This document shows positions 1-9,333 of a stretch of 23,280 bases of DNA, one piece after another. The notes under the pieces are model-generated. The model made no database searches and was not told where the DNA came from. It saw nothing but the letters and a program-made list of their open reading frames with translations. The position numbers and the translations under genes are program-made. Each line of letters opens with the position of its first letter. Within the stretch, counting starts at the first letter, position 1. The DNA comes from CAWAPS01 sp963783945 (GTDB lineage: Bacteria; Actinomycetota; Acidimicrobiia; Acidimicrobiales; Palsa-688): NCBI GenBank assembly GCA_963783945.1, contig CAWAPS010000016.1, positions 1 through 23,280 on the forward strand. Direction: 5' to 3'.

Positions 1-1
1 C

Positions 2-199
2 GCCATCGACATCAGCATTGGGCAAAACGGACAGGCCTGGGTTGTCGGTTGCAACAAGGTTTTCGGCGGTTTCGGGATCTGGCGTTGGAACGGCGCCGGC
101 TGGGCGCCGCAATCCGGTGGGGCGGTCACCATCGCCGTCGACCCAGCTGGTAACCACCCGTGGGTGACCAATGAAAATGGCGACATCTTCTCCTCCTGA
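2..199 (+). CDS. C-terminal end of a tectonin-like beta-propeller protein (5' partial)
   Basis: The frame is open from the window edge to the TGA at 197-199 and gives 65 residues. It shows the pattern of tectonin/TECPR-type propeller blades: short strands with Gln-Ala-Trp-Val, then Ile-Trp-Arg-Trp-Asn-Gly and Gly-Trp, and a final blade with Val-Thr-Ile-Ala-Val-Asp-Pro followed by Pro-Trp-Val-Thr-Asn. Such proteins are commonly secreted or surface lectin-like propellers. The start, any signal peptide and the full blade count lie outside the window, so the role cannot be set further. The end looks natural, because the last blade closes just before the stop. Confidence 0.6.
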   Translation, partial: AIDISIGQNGQAWVVGCNKVFGGFGIWRWNGAGWAPQSGGAVTIAVDPAGNHPWVTNENGDIFSS

Positions 200-841
200 C
201 GGCCAGGTGTTCCCGTTTACCCGACCCAACGGCAGTCCCGAAGTCCTTCCCCTGCGCGAAGACTTCCATGCCGCCATCCGACGACGGGATTTCTTGACGT
301 CGTAGAAAAGAGGGATACCACCCCCACGAGAAGCGTTGCCAGGGGGCAGTCGGCACCTCTTCGGGTCCCAGGGATCGTGACGACGGCAATCATCGAACAG
401 CTAGCCAGTCTCCGTCACGAATATCCGCAACCCATTACCGGGGTCATGTCCCAACTATCGGCCGGGCAAACCCAACCACGCTCTAACAGTCGAGGCACGG
501 TCGCCCGAACATCCGCTTTGTCCACTCTCTCGTCCACTACGGATCTAACTGAGTGGGCTAGCCCAACGATGTCGCCAGAAGCGTCTACGGCGACGATAGA
601 AGCTCGGGCTGGATGCCAGAGTCGCGACTGCCGCTCATGAGGTGTCGCTCAAGCTGTCTGGCATGCGGACCGGCCCCCAAGGTGGCCGCCGTAACGACAC
701 TCCATAGTTGCGGATTCGGGTCATGGCCGAGCACTCGACTGAGACTTGCGGAAGGGGGTCGGATCTCCTACGTTGGCGGCTCTCAACTTCACACCTACAC
801 TCAATCGGCATCGGTCGAGACAAACGATTGCGGGGTCAGCG
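200..841. other. Stretch without a recognisable gene
   Basis: About 640 bases with only short open frames on both strands, none with protein-like composition that I recognise. A GTG-started frame at 377-640 encodes 87 residues with a plausible first 35 residues, then low-quality Ser/Thr/Arg-rich sequence; I do not call it a gene. A TTGACG hexamer near 297-302 followed about 16 bases later by TACCAC could be a weak promoter, but nothing clear follows it. The stretch may be a scar between the propeller gene and the decayed surface-protein locus to its right. Confidence 0.4.
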
Positions 842-1015
842 ATGCGGGCAGGTCTGTGGAGGTTGGGTTTGGCAGCGGCGGTCGTCAGCGGGCTGGTCTC
901 GGCTCTGTCCACCGCGCCAGGGCGCGGGCGAGCGTTCCGAACGACGAGGTCGTGGTGGTGAGTGTGTCGGGGTCGCTCTCCTCGATGACCATACCCCATC
1001 GTTCAGTCCGGCGTT
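842..1015 (+). pseudogene. Truncated 5' end of a secreted-protein gene (signal peptide)
   Basis: From ATG 842 the first 25 or so residues form a textbook Sec signal: Met-Arg, an Arg at position 7, a hydrophobic core rich in Leu, Ala and Val, then Ser-Ala-Leu-Ser-Thr-Ala-Pro. In that frame a stop comes within 40 codons. Shifting the frame near 925 gives a further plausible stretch containing Val-Pro-Asn-Asp-Glu and a run of four valines. After about 1015 the plus strand becomes the antisense of the Ig-like domain of the opposite-strand protein, so this gene appears cut at a junction. The mature protein is not identifiable. It could also be a chance signal-like peptide. Confidence 0.3.
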
Positions 1016-2289
1016 CCGAGGTGCTGGAAGGTAATGGTCGTCTCCGCTGTAGGTGGCGACGATCGAGTGGGCACCGGGCTCGAGCGTCGAAACTGCGCAG
1101 TTAGCTTGACCGTGGACCGGTACCGCATTGCAGAGTGTGCGTGAACCGTCCGTGAAGGTCATCGTTCCTGTAGGACGATCCGAGAACGATGGAGACACCG
1201 TGGCCGTCAGGGTCACCGTCTGGCCGAAGGTCGATTGGTGCGCCGAGGAGGTGAGGCCGGTGGAGGTCTTGAGCGGGTTTACCGGCAGATTCAGGCTGTC
1301 CTGGTACAGGGTGCCCAACGCTTCGGTCATCCAGCCGGTGTCCCACCCGTGAACCTCGTATTGTGACGGAGCGGTCGTGTGGGCGATACCTTGCGAAGTC
1401 AGGAGGGCGTCGTAGTCCGTCATGTCCGTGCCAAACAGGCTGTAACCCCCGATCTGGATCCGGTTTTCGGTCTGGAAGGGTGCCGCCCGGGCCGCCAGGA
1501 AGGAGCTCGTCAGCTGATAGTTGGCGGCGAAGTTTGCTTCGCTGCCGGTAATTCTGGGTGGAACCCGGAGGGTACTGGTCGTAGGACGACATGTCAGCGG
1601 GGAAGTCCCAGGTGCGTCCAGGCAAACAGGTTGGGGTGCTTCAGGATGAGGTCTTCGCCTCCGATGCCGGACTTCGAGAAGCCGATGAGCCAGTTTTGCT
1701 CGATGCCGGTAGTCGAAAGGTTGGCTTCCACCCAGGGCACGAGCTCATTGGTCATGAATGTTTCATATTGGAGGTTCGGATCGTCGGGGTCGTTGGCATA
1801 CCAGGGCTGGTAAGCGAAGGTGGGTTCGACGATGGTCAGGTTGTATTGGTCCTCTGCATCGAGTGATTGGAGCGTCTCCAGCCCGTCGCCATAGGTGTCC
1901 CCGAGCCCTGGTTCGACGGGCAGCACGTACAGGAAGTTGTGGGCAACACCTGCCGCGGGATGGGTAGGCTGGAGCACCCGGAGGGTTTGCACACCGTACC
2001 CGTTGTTGTCCGAAAGGATGTCGTAGTACCGGATCCCGGTCGTGTCGGTTTTCTGGTACGTGGGCTGGAAGCCGGCGTTCCGCCCGGCCCAGTTCTCGGC
2101 GGTGGCGGTGCCGTTGGCCATGATGCCGGGGTCGCCCCCGGCGAGGCTGGTGTCGCTGGCGGTGACCCGGTCGATGCCGTTGGCCGAGAAGGCAAGGCTG
2201 TGCCGACGACGGTCAGCGTCAGCTCGGTGCCGGCGGCCAGAGGCCCGCAGGCGTACGGGGTGCCGAGGAGGTCCAGGTCCCGCTGATGA

Positions 2290-2425
2290 GCTTGAACAGC
2301 ATCAACTCGGGGTTGCCCTGGTTCCAGTAGTAGATGCCGACGTAGAGGTTCTGGCCGCCGTTTTGGGCCCGGACGGCCGGGCCGATCCACTGGGTGCCGG
2401 TAAGGGGGTGGAGGTGACCTGGACC
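2290..2425 (-). repeat. Direct repeat copy A, LamG-like module coding
   Basis: This block is nearly identical to 3086-3237, offset by about 796 bases. The shared part codes for the Gln-Trp-Ile-Gly-Pro-Ala-Val and YVGIYYWNQGN region of the module. A few substitutions and one or two short length differences separate the copies. It arises from module duplication within the secreted protein. Confidence 0.8.
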
Positions 2426-3085
2426 TGGGAGTACTGGTCGCTGGTGAAGGTCTGGGCGGTCCACATGTCCCCGGAGTTCCCGCCGGCGTTGGTGCCCACC
2501 ACCGCCTGGGAGGAGATCGCCAGGCCCCCTGGGTCATGGCGGTCCAGTTGGAACCCAACTGCCGTTGGCCCGGGCGAAGTTATCCGAAGCCGAGTAGCCG
2601 CGAAGCACTCCCGCCGGTGCCGCCCGGGCCGGTGCAGGTGACGGTGACGGTGGTGACGTTGGCGGCGATGACCGCGCCGGACCCGTCGGTGACGGTGCAG
2701 GTCTGACCGGAGGGGTTGGTTTGCACGGTCACGTAGTAGGTGGCGGTGTCGGCCAGGGCGGTGGCGAAGGTGAAGGCGCCGTTGGCGGTCAGGGTCAGGT
2801 TGTCGCCGTTGTTGTCCTGGAGGACCGCGGTCCCGGTCAGCCCGGACACGGTGCCGCCGATGGTGTAGGTGCCGTCGGCGTTGCCGCCGGCCCAGTTCTG
2901 GGCGCTGGCGGTGCCGTTGACCATGATGCCGGGGCGCCCCCGGTCAGGCTGGTGTCGGTGGCGGAGATGCGGACCACCCCGTTCTCGGCGAAGGTCAGGG
3001 TGGAGCCGATGGCGATCAGGGTCAGCTGGGTGCCGGCCGCCAAGGTTCCCGAGGCGTAGGGCGAGCCGAGCTCGGTCCAGTTCCC

Positions 3086-3237
3086 GTTGACCAGCTTGAA
3101 CAGCATCAGCTCGGGGTTGCCCTGGTTCCAGTAGTAGATGCCGACGTAGAGGCTCTGGCCGCCGTTTTGGGCCCGGACCGCCGGGCCGATCCACTGGCTG
3201 CCGGTGAGCGGGGTGGAGGTGACCTGGACCTGGGGCC
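3086..3237 (-). repeat. Direct repeat copy B, LamG-like module coding
   Basis: Partner of the 2290-2425 block. Similarity ends sharply at about 3238: copy A continues upstream into the first strands of its module, while copy B is replaced by unrelated sequence and then a transposase tail. That end marks the truncation point of the surface-protein gene. Confidence 0.8.
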
Positions 3238-3282
3238 CACGGCTGGCTAGGTCTGTGCGGCCACGACAAAGCCTGGACCGTA

Positions 3283-3445
3283 AGCGTGAACGCCCGTATC
3301 CGCAAGGCCGTCAAGGCCCGGGGTCATTTCCCCAACGAGCAGGCGGCCCTGAAGTGTGTCTATTGGGCTCTAGTCAGCCTCTGGACCGATCAGGACGGGG
3401 CCGTCAACGCTGGAGCAATCGCTAGAGGCAGAACCAGTCACGCCG
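3283..3445 (+). pseudogene. IS256-family transposase, C-terminal remnant
   Basis: The plus frame reads Val-Asn-Ala-Arg-Ile-Arg-Lys-Ala-Val, then ARGHFPNEQAALKCVY and a short Ser-Leu, which is the signature C-terminus of one IS256 subgroup that normally follows the catalytic Glu of the IES/LNAR motif. A shifted frame continues with Arg-Trp-Ser-Asn-Arg, a TAG, then Arg-Gln, matching the RWTNRWK tail with a Trp-to-stop change. Everything before the LNAR-like motif is missing. It differs clearly from the IS256-family element at 21.4-22.8 kb. It lies at the breakpoint of the secreted-protein gene, suggesting insertion followed by deletion. Confidence 0.75.
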
Positions 3446-3627
3446 TTAATGAGACACTCCCTCTGCTGGGTCATGAGGGTCGGGTATGTCGCCCACAACC
3501 CGCCCTTGAACTCCCGCCCATCCCATTCGGACACCATGGACCGCTTCGTCCAAGGCCAATGTCCTCTGCTCAGGACGGTTCGGTTGTGGCATCGTGGGTT
3601 GATCGAGATCCAAAGGGAGGCCGTCCT

Positions 3628-4966
3628 ATGAGCGTCAAGGAACAGCTCGAGGAGGGGCGGAGCCGCCGCGACATGGTGCCGCGAGCGAGTCATGGGGAGT
3701 GGGCGCCGGCGCCGGATCGAACCGACCCGATCGAGGTCTTGCTGGCGTCGAACGAGGGCCGGGTGAAGGAACTGGTGCCCATCCGTTTCGGTCGCATGGC
3801 GGTGAGCCCGTTCACGTTCCTGCGCGGGTCGGCGGCGGTATTGGCCGCCGATCTGGCGTCAGTGCCCACCACGGGTCTGCAGGTGCAGGCGTGCGGTGAT
3901 TGTCATCTGTTGAACTTCGGCTTGTTCGCCACCCCGGAACGCAACGTGGTGTTCGGTCTCAACGATTTCGACGAGACGATGCCAGGACCGTGGGAGTGGG
4001 ACTTGAAGCGGTTGGTGGCGAGCTTTGTGGTCGCAGGCCGGGACATGCGGCTCAAGAACGAAGAGCCAATAGCCATGGAGGCCGCGGCGGTGCGGGCGTA
4101 TCGGGCGCGGATGTGGCAGTTCAGCGAGATGAGCCCGCTTCGAGATCTGGTACGACCGCATCGATCTGGCCAGGGCGATCGAGGACGCCCCGGACAAGGC
4201 TGCCCGGCAGCGCCGCCAGCAGCTAGACCAGCAGGCCCGCAAGCGGGTCGCCGAGAACCTGTTCCCCAAGTTGGTGACCACTCAGGGCGGCCGTCTGCGC
4301 ATCGGCGATCAGCCGCCGTTGATCTACCACCCGCCCGAGCTCACCGACGAGGTTGCGGCCGGATTTCTCAACTCCTACCGCACCTCGATGGCCGACGATC
4401 GACGGGTATTGTTCGACCGGTATCGCTTCGATGATGCCGCCATCAAAGTGGTCGGGGTGGGCAGTGTCGGCACCCGCTGCTTCGTACTGTTGTTCACCTC
4501 CGAGGGTGGTCATCCTCTGCTGCTGCAAGTAAAGGAGGCCAACCCGTCTGTTCTGGCGGCACACCTGCCGAGGAGCCGCACGAAGATCCACAACGGCGAA
4601 CGGGTAGTCGTCGGTCAACACCTTATGCAGCCGGCCAGCGACATCTTCCTTGGTTGGGGAAGAGGACCAGTCGGCCGGGACTTCTACGTCCGTCAACTAC
4701 GGGACATGAAGGTGTCGGTTGCGGTGACCGGCGACGTCACTGCTGTCACACCGGTACGCAGAGTTTTGTGGTCTGGCACTGGCCCACCGCCACGCCAACA
4801 CCAGCTATACCACCAACATTGCCGGGTACCTTGGCAACAGTGACAAGGTCGACAGGGCGTTTGCTCAGTTCGGGGCGGCCTATGCCGACCAGACCAGCAC
4901 GACCACGGAACCCTTGTCGAAGCGATCGACGGCGGCCGAGTCCCTGCCATCATGGAAAGCATGTAA
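3628..4966 (+). pseudogene. DUF2252 family protein, frame-broken
   Basis: ATG 3628 is preceded by a strong AAAGGGAGG at 3612-3620. The joined product is about 445 residues, usual for DUF2252, a family of unknown function often compared with the kinase-like (aminoglycoside phosphotransferase) fold. Family motifs are clear: ELVPIRFGRM, FLRGSAAV, CGDCHLLNFG, LNDFDETMPGPWEWDLKRL, then after a shift EIWYDRIDLA, VGVGSVGTR, LLLQVKEA, GQHLMQ, RDFYVRQL and near the end HRHANTSY and GRVPAIMESM before TAA 4964-4966. Shifts are at about 4139 (one extra base), 4740-4767 (one extra) and 4890 (probably one missing). It converges on the PPK2 gene 128 bases further. If the shifts are sequencing errors the gene is intact. 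Confidence 0.8.
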
Positions 4967-5094
4967 CCACATCACGCCCATTGACAGCATCACCGAACTG
5001 TCCGTCGGGACGCAATAGAGCCGCACTATGTGCTCCCGGCGCTCCACGAAGAGAGCCCGGCCAGCCGATCTTCTCTCCGTCTCACGGCGGGTGA

Positions 5095-5959
5095 TTAGAA
5101 CACGGTGGGGATGTATCGCAGTGGCCGGTTTGGTTCGACGTAGCCGTCGGCCTGTTGCCGTTCGGGCAGAGTTGATACCCCGGGGGGCGGGCGGCTTGTA
5201 GGGGATCTGGCTGAGCAGGTGGCTGATGATGTTGAGCCGGGCGCGCTTTTTGTCGTCGGAGTGGGCGACGTACCAGGGCGCCCAAGCGGTGTCGGTGGCG
5301 GCGAACATAGCGTCGCGGGCTTTGGAGTAGTCGTACCAGCGACCGTAGGACTTCAAGTCCATGTCCGACAGCTTCCAGATCTTCAGAGGGTCGTCGATGC
5401 GGCTCTCCAGGCGGCGGGTCTGCTCGTCGGGGCTGACTTCGAGCCAGTACTTCACCAGCAGGATCCCCAAATCCACCATGGCCTTCTCCACCGCCGGCAC
5501 CAGGTCGAGGAACCGCTCGGCTTCCCCCGGCGTGCAGAATCCCATAACTCGCTCGACGCCAGCCCGGTTGTACCAGCTGCGGTCGAAGATCACTACCTCG
5601 CCGGCCGCCGGGAAGTGGCTGATATAGCGCTGCACGTACATCTGCGACTTCTCACGCTCAGTGGGGGCCGGCGAGGCGACGACCCGGAACACCCTCGGGC
5701 TGACCCGTTCGGTGATCCGCCTGATGGTGCCGCCCTTACCGGCGGTCTCACGACCCTCGAACACGATGCAGATCTTGGCCCCCGACGCCCTCACCCACTC
5801 CTGCACGGCGACCAGTTCGCCGTGCAAGATTCTCATCTCCTGCTCGTACTCTTTCCGCTTCATCACCGCCGGCGGTCCGCCTTGGACCTGGGGACCCGCG
5901 ACCACCAGAGAAACCGGAACCTCCCCTTGTGCTCGTTGGCGCTCCTTCTTCGTAGCCAC
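5095..5959 (-). CDS. ppk2: Polyphosphate kinase 2 (PPK2), one frameshift near the C-terminus
   Basis: PPK2 transfers phosphate between polyphosphate and nucleoside di- or triphosphates in the cytosol. I choose GTG 5959 because GGGAGGA lies a few bases upstream and the protein then starts VATKKERQRAQ; a longer version from ATG 6007 is less likely. The P-loop reads FEGRETAGKGG, followed by RVFRVV, the Walker B-type VVIFDRSWYNRAG and the lid segment KIWKLSDMDLKSYGRWYDY, then APWYVAHSDDKKRARLN and LLSQIPYKPP, typical of class I-like enzymes. A one-base excess near 5180 in a C/G-rich run throws the frame; correcting it gives LPERQQADGY and an end at TAA 5097-5095, close to the usual family length of about 290. 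The usual Asp of the P-loop is Glu here. PPK2 class is an inference. Confidence 0.88.
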
Positions 5960-6121
5960 GTTTCTTCCTCCCACGGGTGCGGTGACCTGGGTCCGACCCT
6001 TCTTCACGAGCCGGCCAGCCGTTTGGTCAGGCGAGGGGCGTCCAGGCCCGGCCGGGGACGTTCGGCGTGCGATCCTTTTGCCTCACCTCAGGAGACGATA
6101 TCGGTTCAGCGGTGACGCCGT

Positions 6122-7682
6122 TCAGGCGGCCACACTGCGGCCACCAACTGGCGCCACGAGCCGTCTGTGCGGGAGCTGGACCAGGTTTTGCGACAGTCCG
6201 ACGGGGTCGATGGCGCTGGACCCGACCGGATTCGGCGACGCCAGGGCCGACTGTCTGACGCCCACCAGCGAGCCGACGACGGCCGGGTTGAACAGCAGGG
6301 GCAGCGTCCCGACCAGCCCGGACCATCCGGTCTGGTGTGAGGCGCCGAGCCCGTCGCCGTTGTCGCCGTGGAAGTATTCGTGGAACCGGCAGGTCGGGCC
6401 AATGCGGGTCGGGTTGGATGAGCTGCTGGCGGCCGTGGACCGGACGACGACCGGAGGCGTCCCGCACGAAGAGCGCGATGATCCGGTCGGCGAGGTCGGT
6501 GGCGACCTCGGCAGATGGAGATGACGCCCCGATCCAGTCGGGCACTCGACCGTGAAGTCGTCGCCGTAGTAGGCGTGGAGGTTGCGCAGGAGCGCAGCTG
6601 GATGACGTTCATCGGCATCCAGACAGGGCCTCGCCAATTGGAGTTGCCCCCGAACATGCCGGTGTGGGACTCGGCCGGCTCGTAGTCGACCCGGTACTCG
6701 ACGCCCTCGATGGTCAACTCGTAGGGATGCGCGAGTGGAACCGCGACACGGAGCGGATGCCATAGGGTCAGAGGAACTCGTTCTCGTCGAGCATCACCGC
6801 CAGGATCCTCGTGAGCCTGGTCTCGTCGAAGAGGCTCAGCAGCACGGGGCGCTGGCCACGGGCCTGGCGGGCCCTGCCCCCGCAGGGCGGCCGTCACGGA
6901 GGGATGGCGGCTGAGGAACTCGGTCACGTCGGTCACCATCTCGGGGAACTCGGTGCGGATCGACGCCGGGAAAACGGTGGCCACGGCGAGGGGCATCAGA
7001 CCCACCAAGGACCGCACCCTGGAAAAGGATGATGCTTCCCGTCGGGTCGCCGGAGCAGGTCGTCGAGGACCTGTCCTCCTCGTCCCAAAGCGGGGACCGT
7101 CGGGCCCGACATGGTTGGTGGCCCGCGCCACGATGCAGGCCACGTTCTCCATGAGGCTCGAGCGCCTGCTCGACGTACCCCCGGGTTGGTCCGGGCCAGC
7201 TCGATGGCGATCTGGAGCATGTTCTGCGAATACAGAGCCATCCAGGCGGTGCCGTCGGCCTGGTCGATCCTGCCCCCGGTGGGCAGGGGGGCGCTGCGGT
7301 CGAATACCCCGATGTTGTCGAGGCCGAGGAAGCCTCCCTCGAGGAAGATGTTGCGGTCGTCGGCGTCCTTGCGGTTGAGCCACCAGGTGAAGTTTTTCAT
7401 CAGCTTCTGGAAGGCGCTCTCGAGGAACTGGGTGTCGCCGACGCCGGTACGGGCCTTCTCCAACTGGTGCCGCGAGCCCATGATCTCGTCGAAGTCTCCG
7501 AACGGGCCGATGGCCGTCCGGCCCCTTCGGGGGGCGGCCGGCTCGGCGTCGGTCAAGCGGAAGCGCAGAGTGACGGACTCCCCGGCAGGGACGGCGACCT
7601 CATGGTGGAAGGCCGCCTTGGTGCCCGCACCGTCGGGGTTCACGGCGCTGAGGTCTGAAGTCATCGCATCGCTACCCTGCAC
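6122..7682 (-). pseudogene. GH63/MGH1-like glucosidase, truncated, internally deleted and frame-broken
   Basis: The minus strand carries pieces of a bacterial glucosidase of the GH63/MGH1-like superfamily, normally near 850-900 residues. In order: a linker with VNPDGAGTKAA and PFGDFDEIMGSR (about 7640-7470), then KLMKNFTWWLNRKDA, FLGLDNIGVFDRSAPLPTGG and ADGTAWMALY (about 7400-7220), frame-shifted DLLRRPDG (about 7050), SLFDETRLTRIL (about 6835), YRVDYEPAESHTG and GNSNWRGPVWMP (about 6690-6600), VECPTGSG (about 6555) and HEYFHGDNGDGLGASHQTGW (about 6385-6320). The N-terminal 200 or more residues are absent, and the segment that normally links the linker to KLLLNFTWW, including a WD-containing stretch, is missing. 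A TGA lies in frame near 6770. This is a dead gene by several independent lesions. Confidence 0.82.
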
Positions 7683-7973
7683 GTCCAGTCAGAGGCGAGT
7701 GCCGTTTCGGCCGATGATGAGCATCTCGATTTCGTTCGCCCGCTCGACGGCGACGCGGCCCACTCGCTCGAACTAGTCGCGGCATCCCTCCGGTTCTCGC
7801 CGGGGGTCCGCGTCCGTCGGCACATTCACTGGGTTCGCGGTCCGCGCTTCCGTTGGCCGGCCTTCGGTTGATGCACAGGAGAGCGATTCCACAGGCTGCC
7901 CAACCCGAACCGCGACCGGCAACCCGTCACGACGAGCCCTTCAAACGCGTTGCGGACTCTCGAGCCGAGCGCC

Positions 7974-8535
7974 ATGAACCCGAACGCGACCCCTGCCGGT
8001 GCGAATCGCCGACCGACGATGTTCGTGGTGGTTGGCCTTCCCGCGACGGGCAAGACGAGCCGGGCACGAGAGCTTGCATCAGCATGGAGCGCTCTGCGGT
8101 TCACTCCCGACGGTGGATATCCCACTCTTCGGACAGGAGCAGCCGAAGGCAGGCGCAACGTCCTGGAGGGTCGGCGCTATCCGCGATGCGAATTCGAGTC
8201 AATGTCGTGCTCGACTGTGGCGTGTGGGGCAAGGACGGTCTGCGCCGCGAGTGTTAGCAGCCTCGGTCGGAGCAACCAGCGAGCTGGTCTACCTCCAAGT
8301 GGACGAGGAGGAGCAGTGGCGCCGGGTTCAGGCTCGCTCCGAGACTGACGCCGCAACTACCGTCGAGATGACCAAATCGGACCTCGAACGGCGGCGGCAA
8401 ACCTTTCAGCCGCCGGACGCGACCGAGCTTGAAGCAATGGAGATCGACCCCCCACCGGCGGGCTTCGACTCTTGCGAAGCCTTGGTGGCTGAGTGGTGGC
8501 CAACGTCCCTTCCCGGCTACGGATCGAGAACCTGA
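7974..8535 (+). pseudogene. AAA_33-type P-loop kinase/ATPase, frame-broken
   Basis: The protein starts at ATG 7974 or 8019; the sequence MFVVVGLPATGKT makes 8019 the likely domain start and holds a Walker A motif. It continues with LRFTPD, then in shifted frames IPLFG, RNVLEG, NVVLDCGVWGKDGLR, LAASVGATSELVYL, VDEEEQWRRV, and near the end DPPPAGFDS and EWWP before TGA 8533-8535. This is the standard order for the roughly 170-residue AAA_33/zeta-like kinases found singly in many actinobacteria; substrates are generally unknown. At least four shifts occur between 8110 and 8260, so as read it cannot make a full protein. No partner gene suggests a toxin-antitoxin pair. Confidence 0.75.
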
Positions 8536-8773
8536 ACCTGAGGCAGCTCGAACAACACCAGGCCGAGCCGAGCGACCCGTTTGTACTATGCGTCTGCTCG
8601 CCGACGACTTCATTTCAGACGCCCCTGTATCGACGGCGTTGCGCAGGTCAGTCCCGGCTCCGGGAGCCGAGAAATGTCCCAGAACGTGCGTCCCGAGCAG
8701 TCAGACAAGATTCTCTGATCGCCGGTTTGATGGCACCGGTCTTAGCTGGTTTCTCCTGGTGAAGGGAGAAATC

Positions 8774-9300
8774 ATGACCACGATCGAGTCAACCAGCAGG
8801 GTGTTGGACCAACCGCGGGCGCAGGTCACTCTCGGTGAAGACCAGTTCGCCGCGGTGGCCTTCCTGGCCCGCTACAGGGACCCTGGAGGCCTACCGCCAC
8901 GACTTGCGCAGCCGGTTCTAGTGGGCGGCCGATCACGGCCTGGCCGTCCTGGCGGCCACCCGCACCCACCTGGAGCTGTACCGGACTTCGATGGAAGAAC
9001 GCGGCCTGGCGGCGTCGACCATCGACATGGCCTGTCCACGGCCTGCGGTTTCTACCGCTTCACCCAAACCGACGGCCGCATCCCCTCCAATTCCGCCCAG
9101 TATGTCCGCCGCCCCCAGGTTCGCCCGCCTGAGCGCCGGGGCCTGGACCCGGCGAGCTGGCCCGCTTCCTGTATACCGTGGAGCGCTTCGAGCACGCCCA
9201 CGCCGCTCTGGCCGTGCTGTTCGGCCTCAACGGGCTGCGGGTCTCTCGCAGGCGTGCGATGGGGACGTTGGAGGACATGGGCGTGGAGCGGGGAGGAGCA
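8774..9300 (+). pseudogene. Tyrosine recombinase, N-terminal fragment with nonsense codon
   Basis: ATG 8774 follows AAGGGAGA at 8763-8769. The joined frames give a core-binding SAM-like domain: QFAAVAFLARY, LEAYRHDLRSRF, WAADHGLAVLAAT, LELYRTSMEERGLAASTI, STACGFYRFTQTDGRIP, YVRRPQVRP, and the first part of the catalytic domain with AHAALAVLFGLNGLRVS. A TAG at about 8920 replaces the Gln expected after RF, a simple CAG-to-TAG change that an indel error would not make. Several frameshifts follow, and the gene ends soon after the first catalytic Arg region, just before the antiporter's 3' end. The RHR and Tyr parts are missing. It is a relic of an earlier integrated element, distinct from the integrase at 20.5 kb. 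Confidence 0.75.
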
Positions 9301-9333
9301 TCTTCTCGTTTGTCGTGAGATGTCTCGGCGGAG

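Larger units (their letters stand above)
1020..3240 (-). pseudogene. Broken multidomain secreted protein: LamG-like modules, beta-sandwich repeat, alpha/beta-hydrolase (esterase), Ig-like domain
   Basis: Joining the minus-strand frames from 3240 down gives, in order, a LamG/concanavalin-like module (about 3240-2880, motifs IYYWNQGN and ELMLFKL), a beta-sandwich repeat (about 2880-2640, motifs YTIGG and SGLTG, ending VTVTCTG), a second LamG-like module (about 2600-2080), an alpha/beta-hydrolase (about 2075-1290) and an Ig-like repeat (about 1270-1030, YSGDDHY). The hydrolase has a nucleophile elbow GFSKSG near 1715-1698 and a candidate catalytic His in EVHGWD near 1350. The architecture suggests an extracellular, substrate-bound esterase. 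Frames break near 2580, 2540, 2300, 2200, 1610 and 1490-1420. The N-terminus is absent: the first module stops abruptly at 3240 beside a transposase remnant. Domain order is well supported; substrate is unknown. Confidence 0.7.

Noticed and set aside
377..640. GTG-started 87-residue plus-strand frame
   Set aside because: Later part is Ser/Thr/Arg-rich, without a convincing RBS or any family pattern; likely chance.
7974..8535. Zeta-type toxin of a toxin-antitoxin system
   Set aside because: The P-loop protein fits the stand-alone AAA_33 pattern and has no adjacent antitoxin gene.
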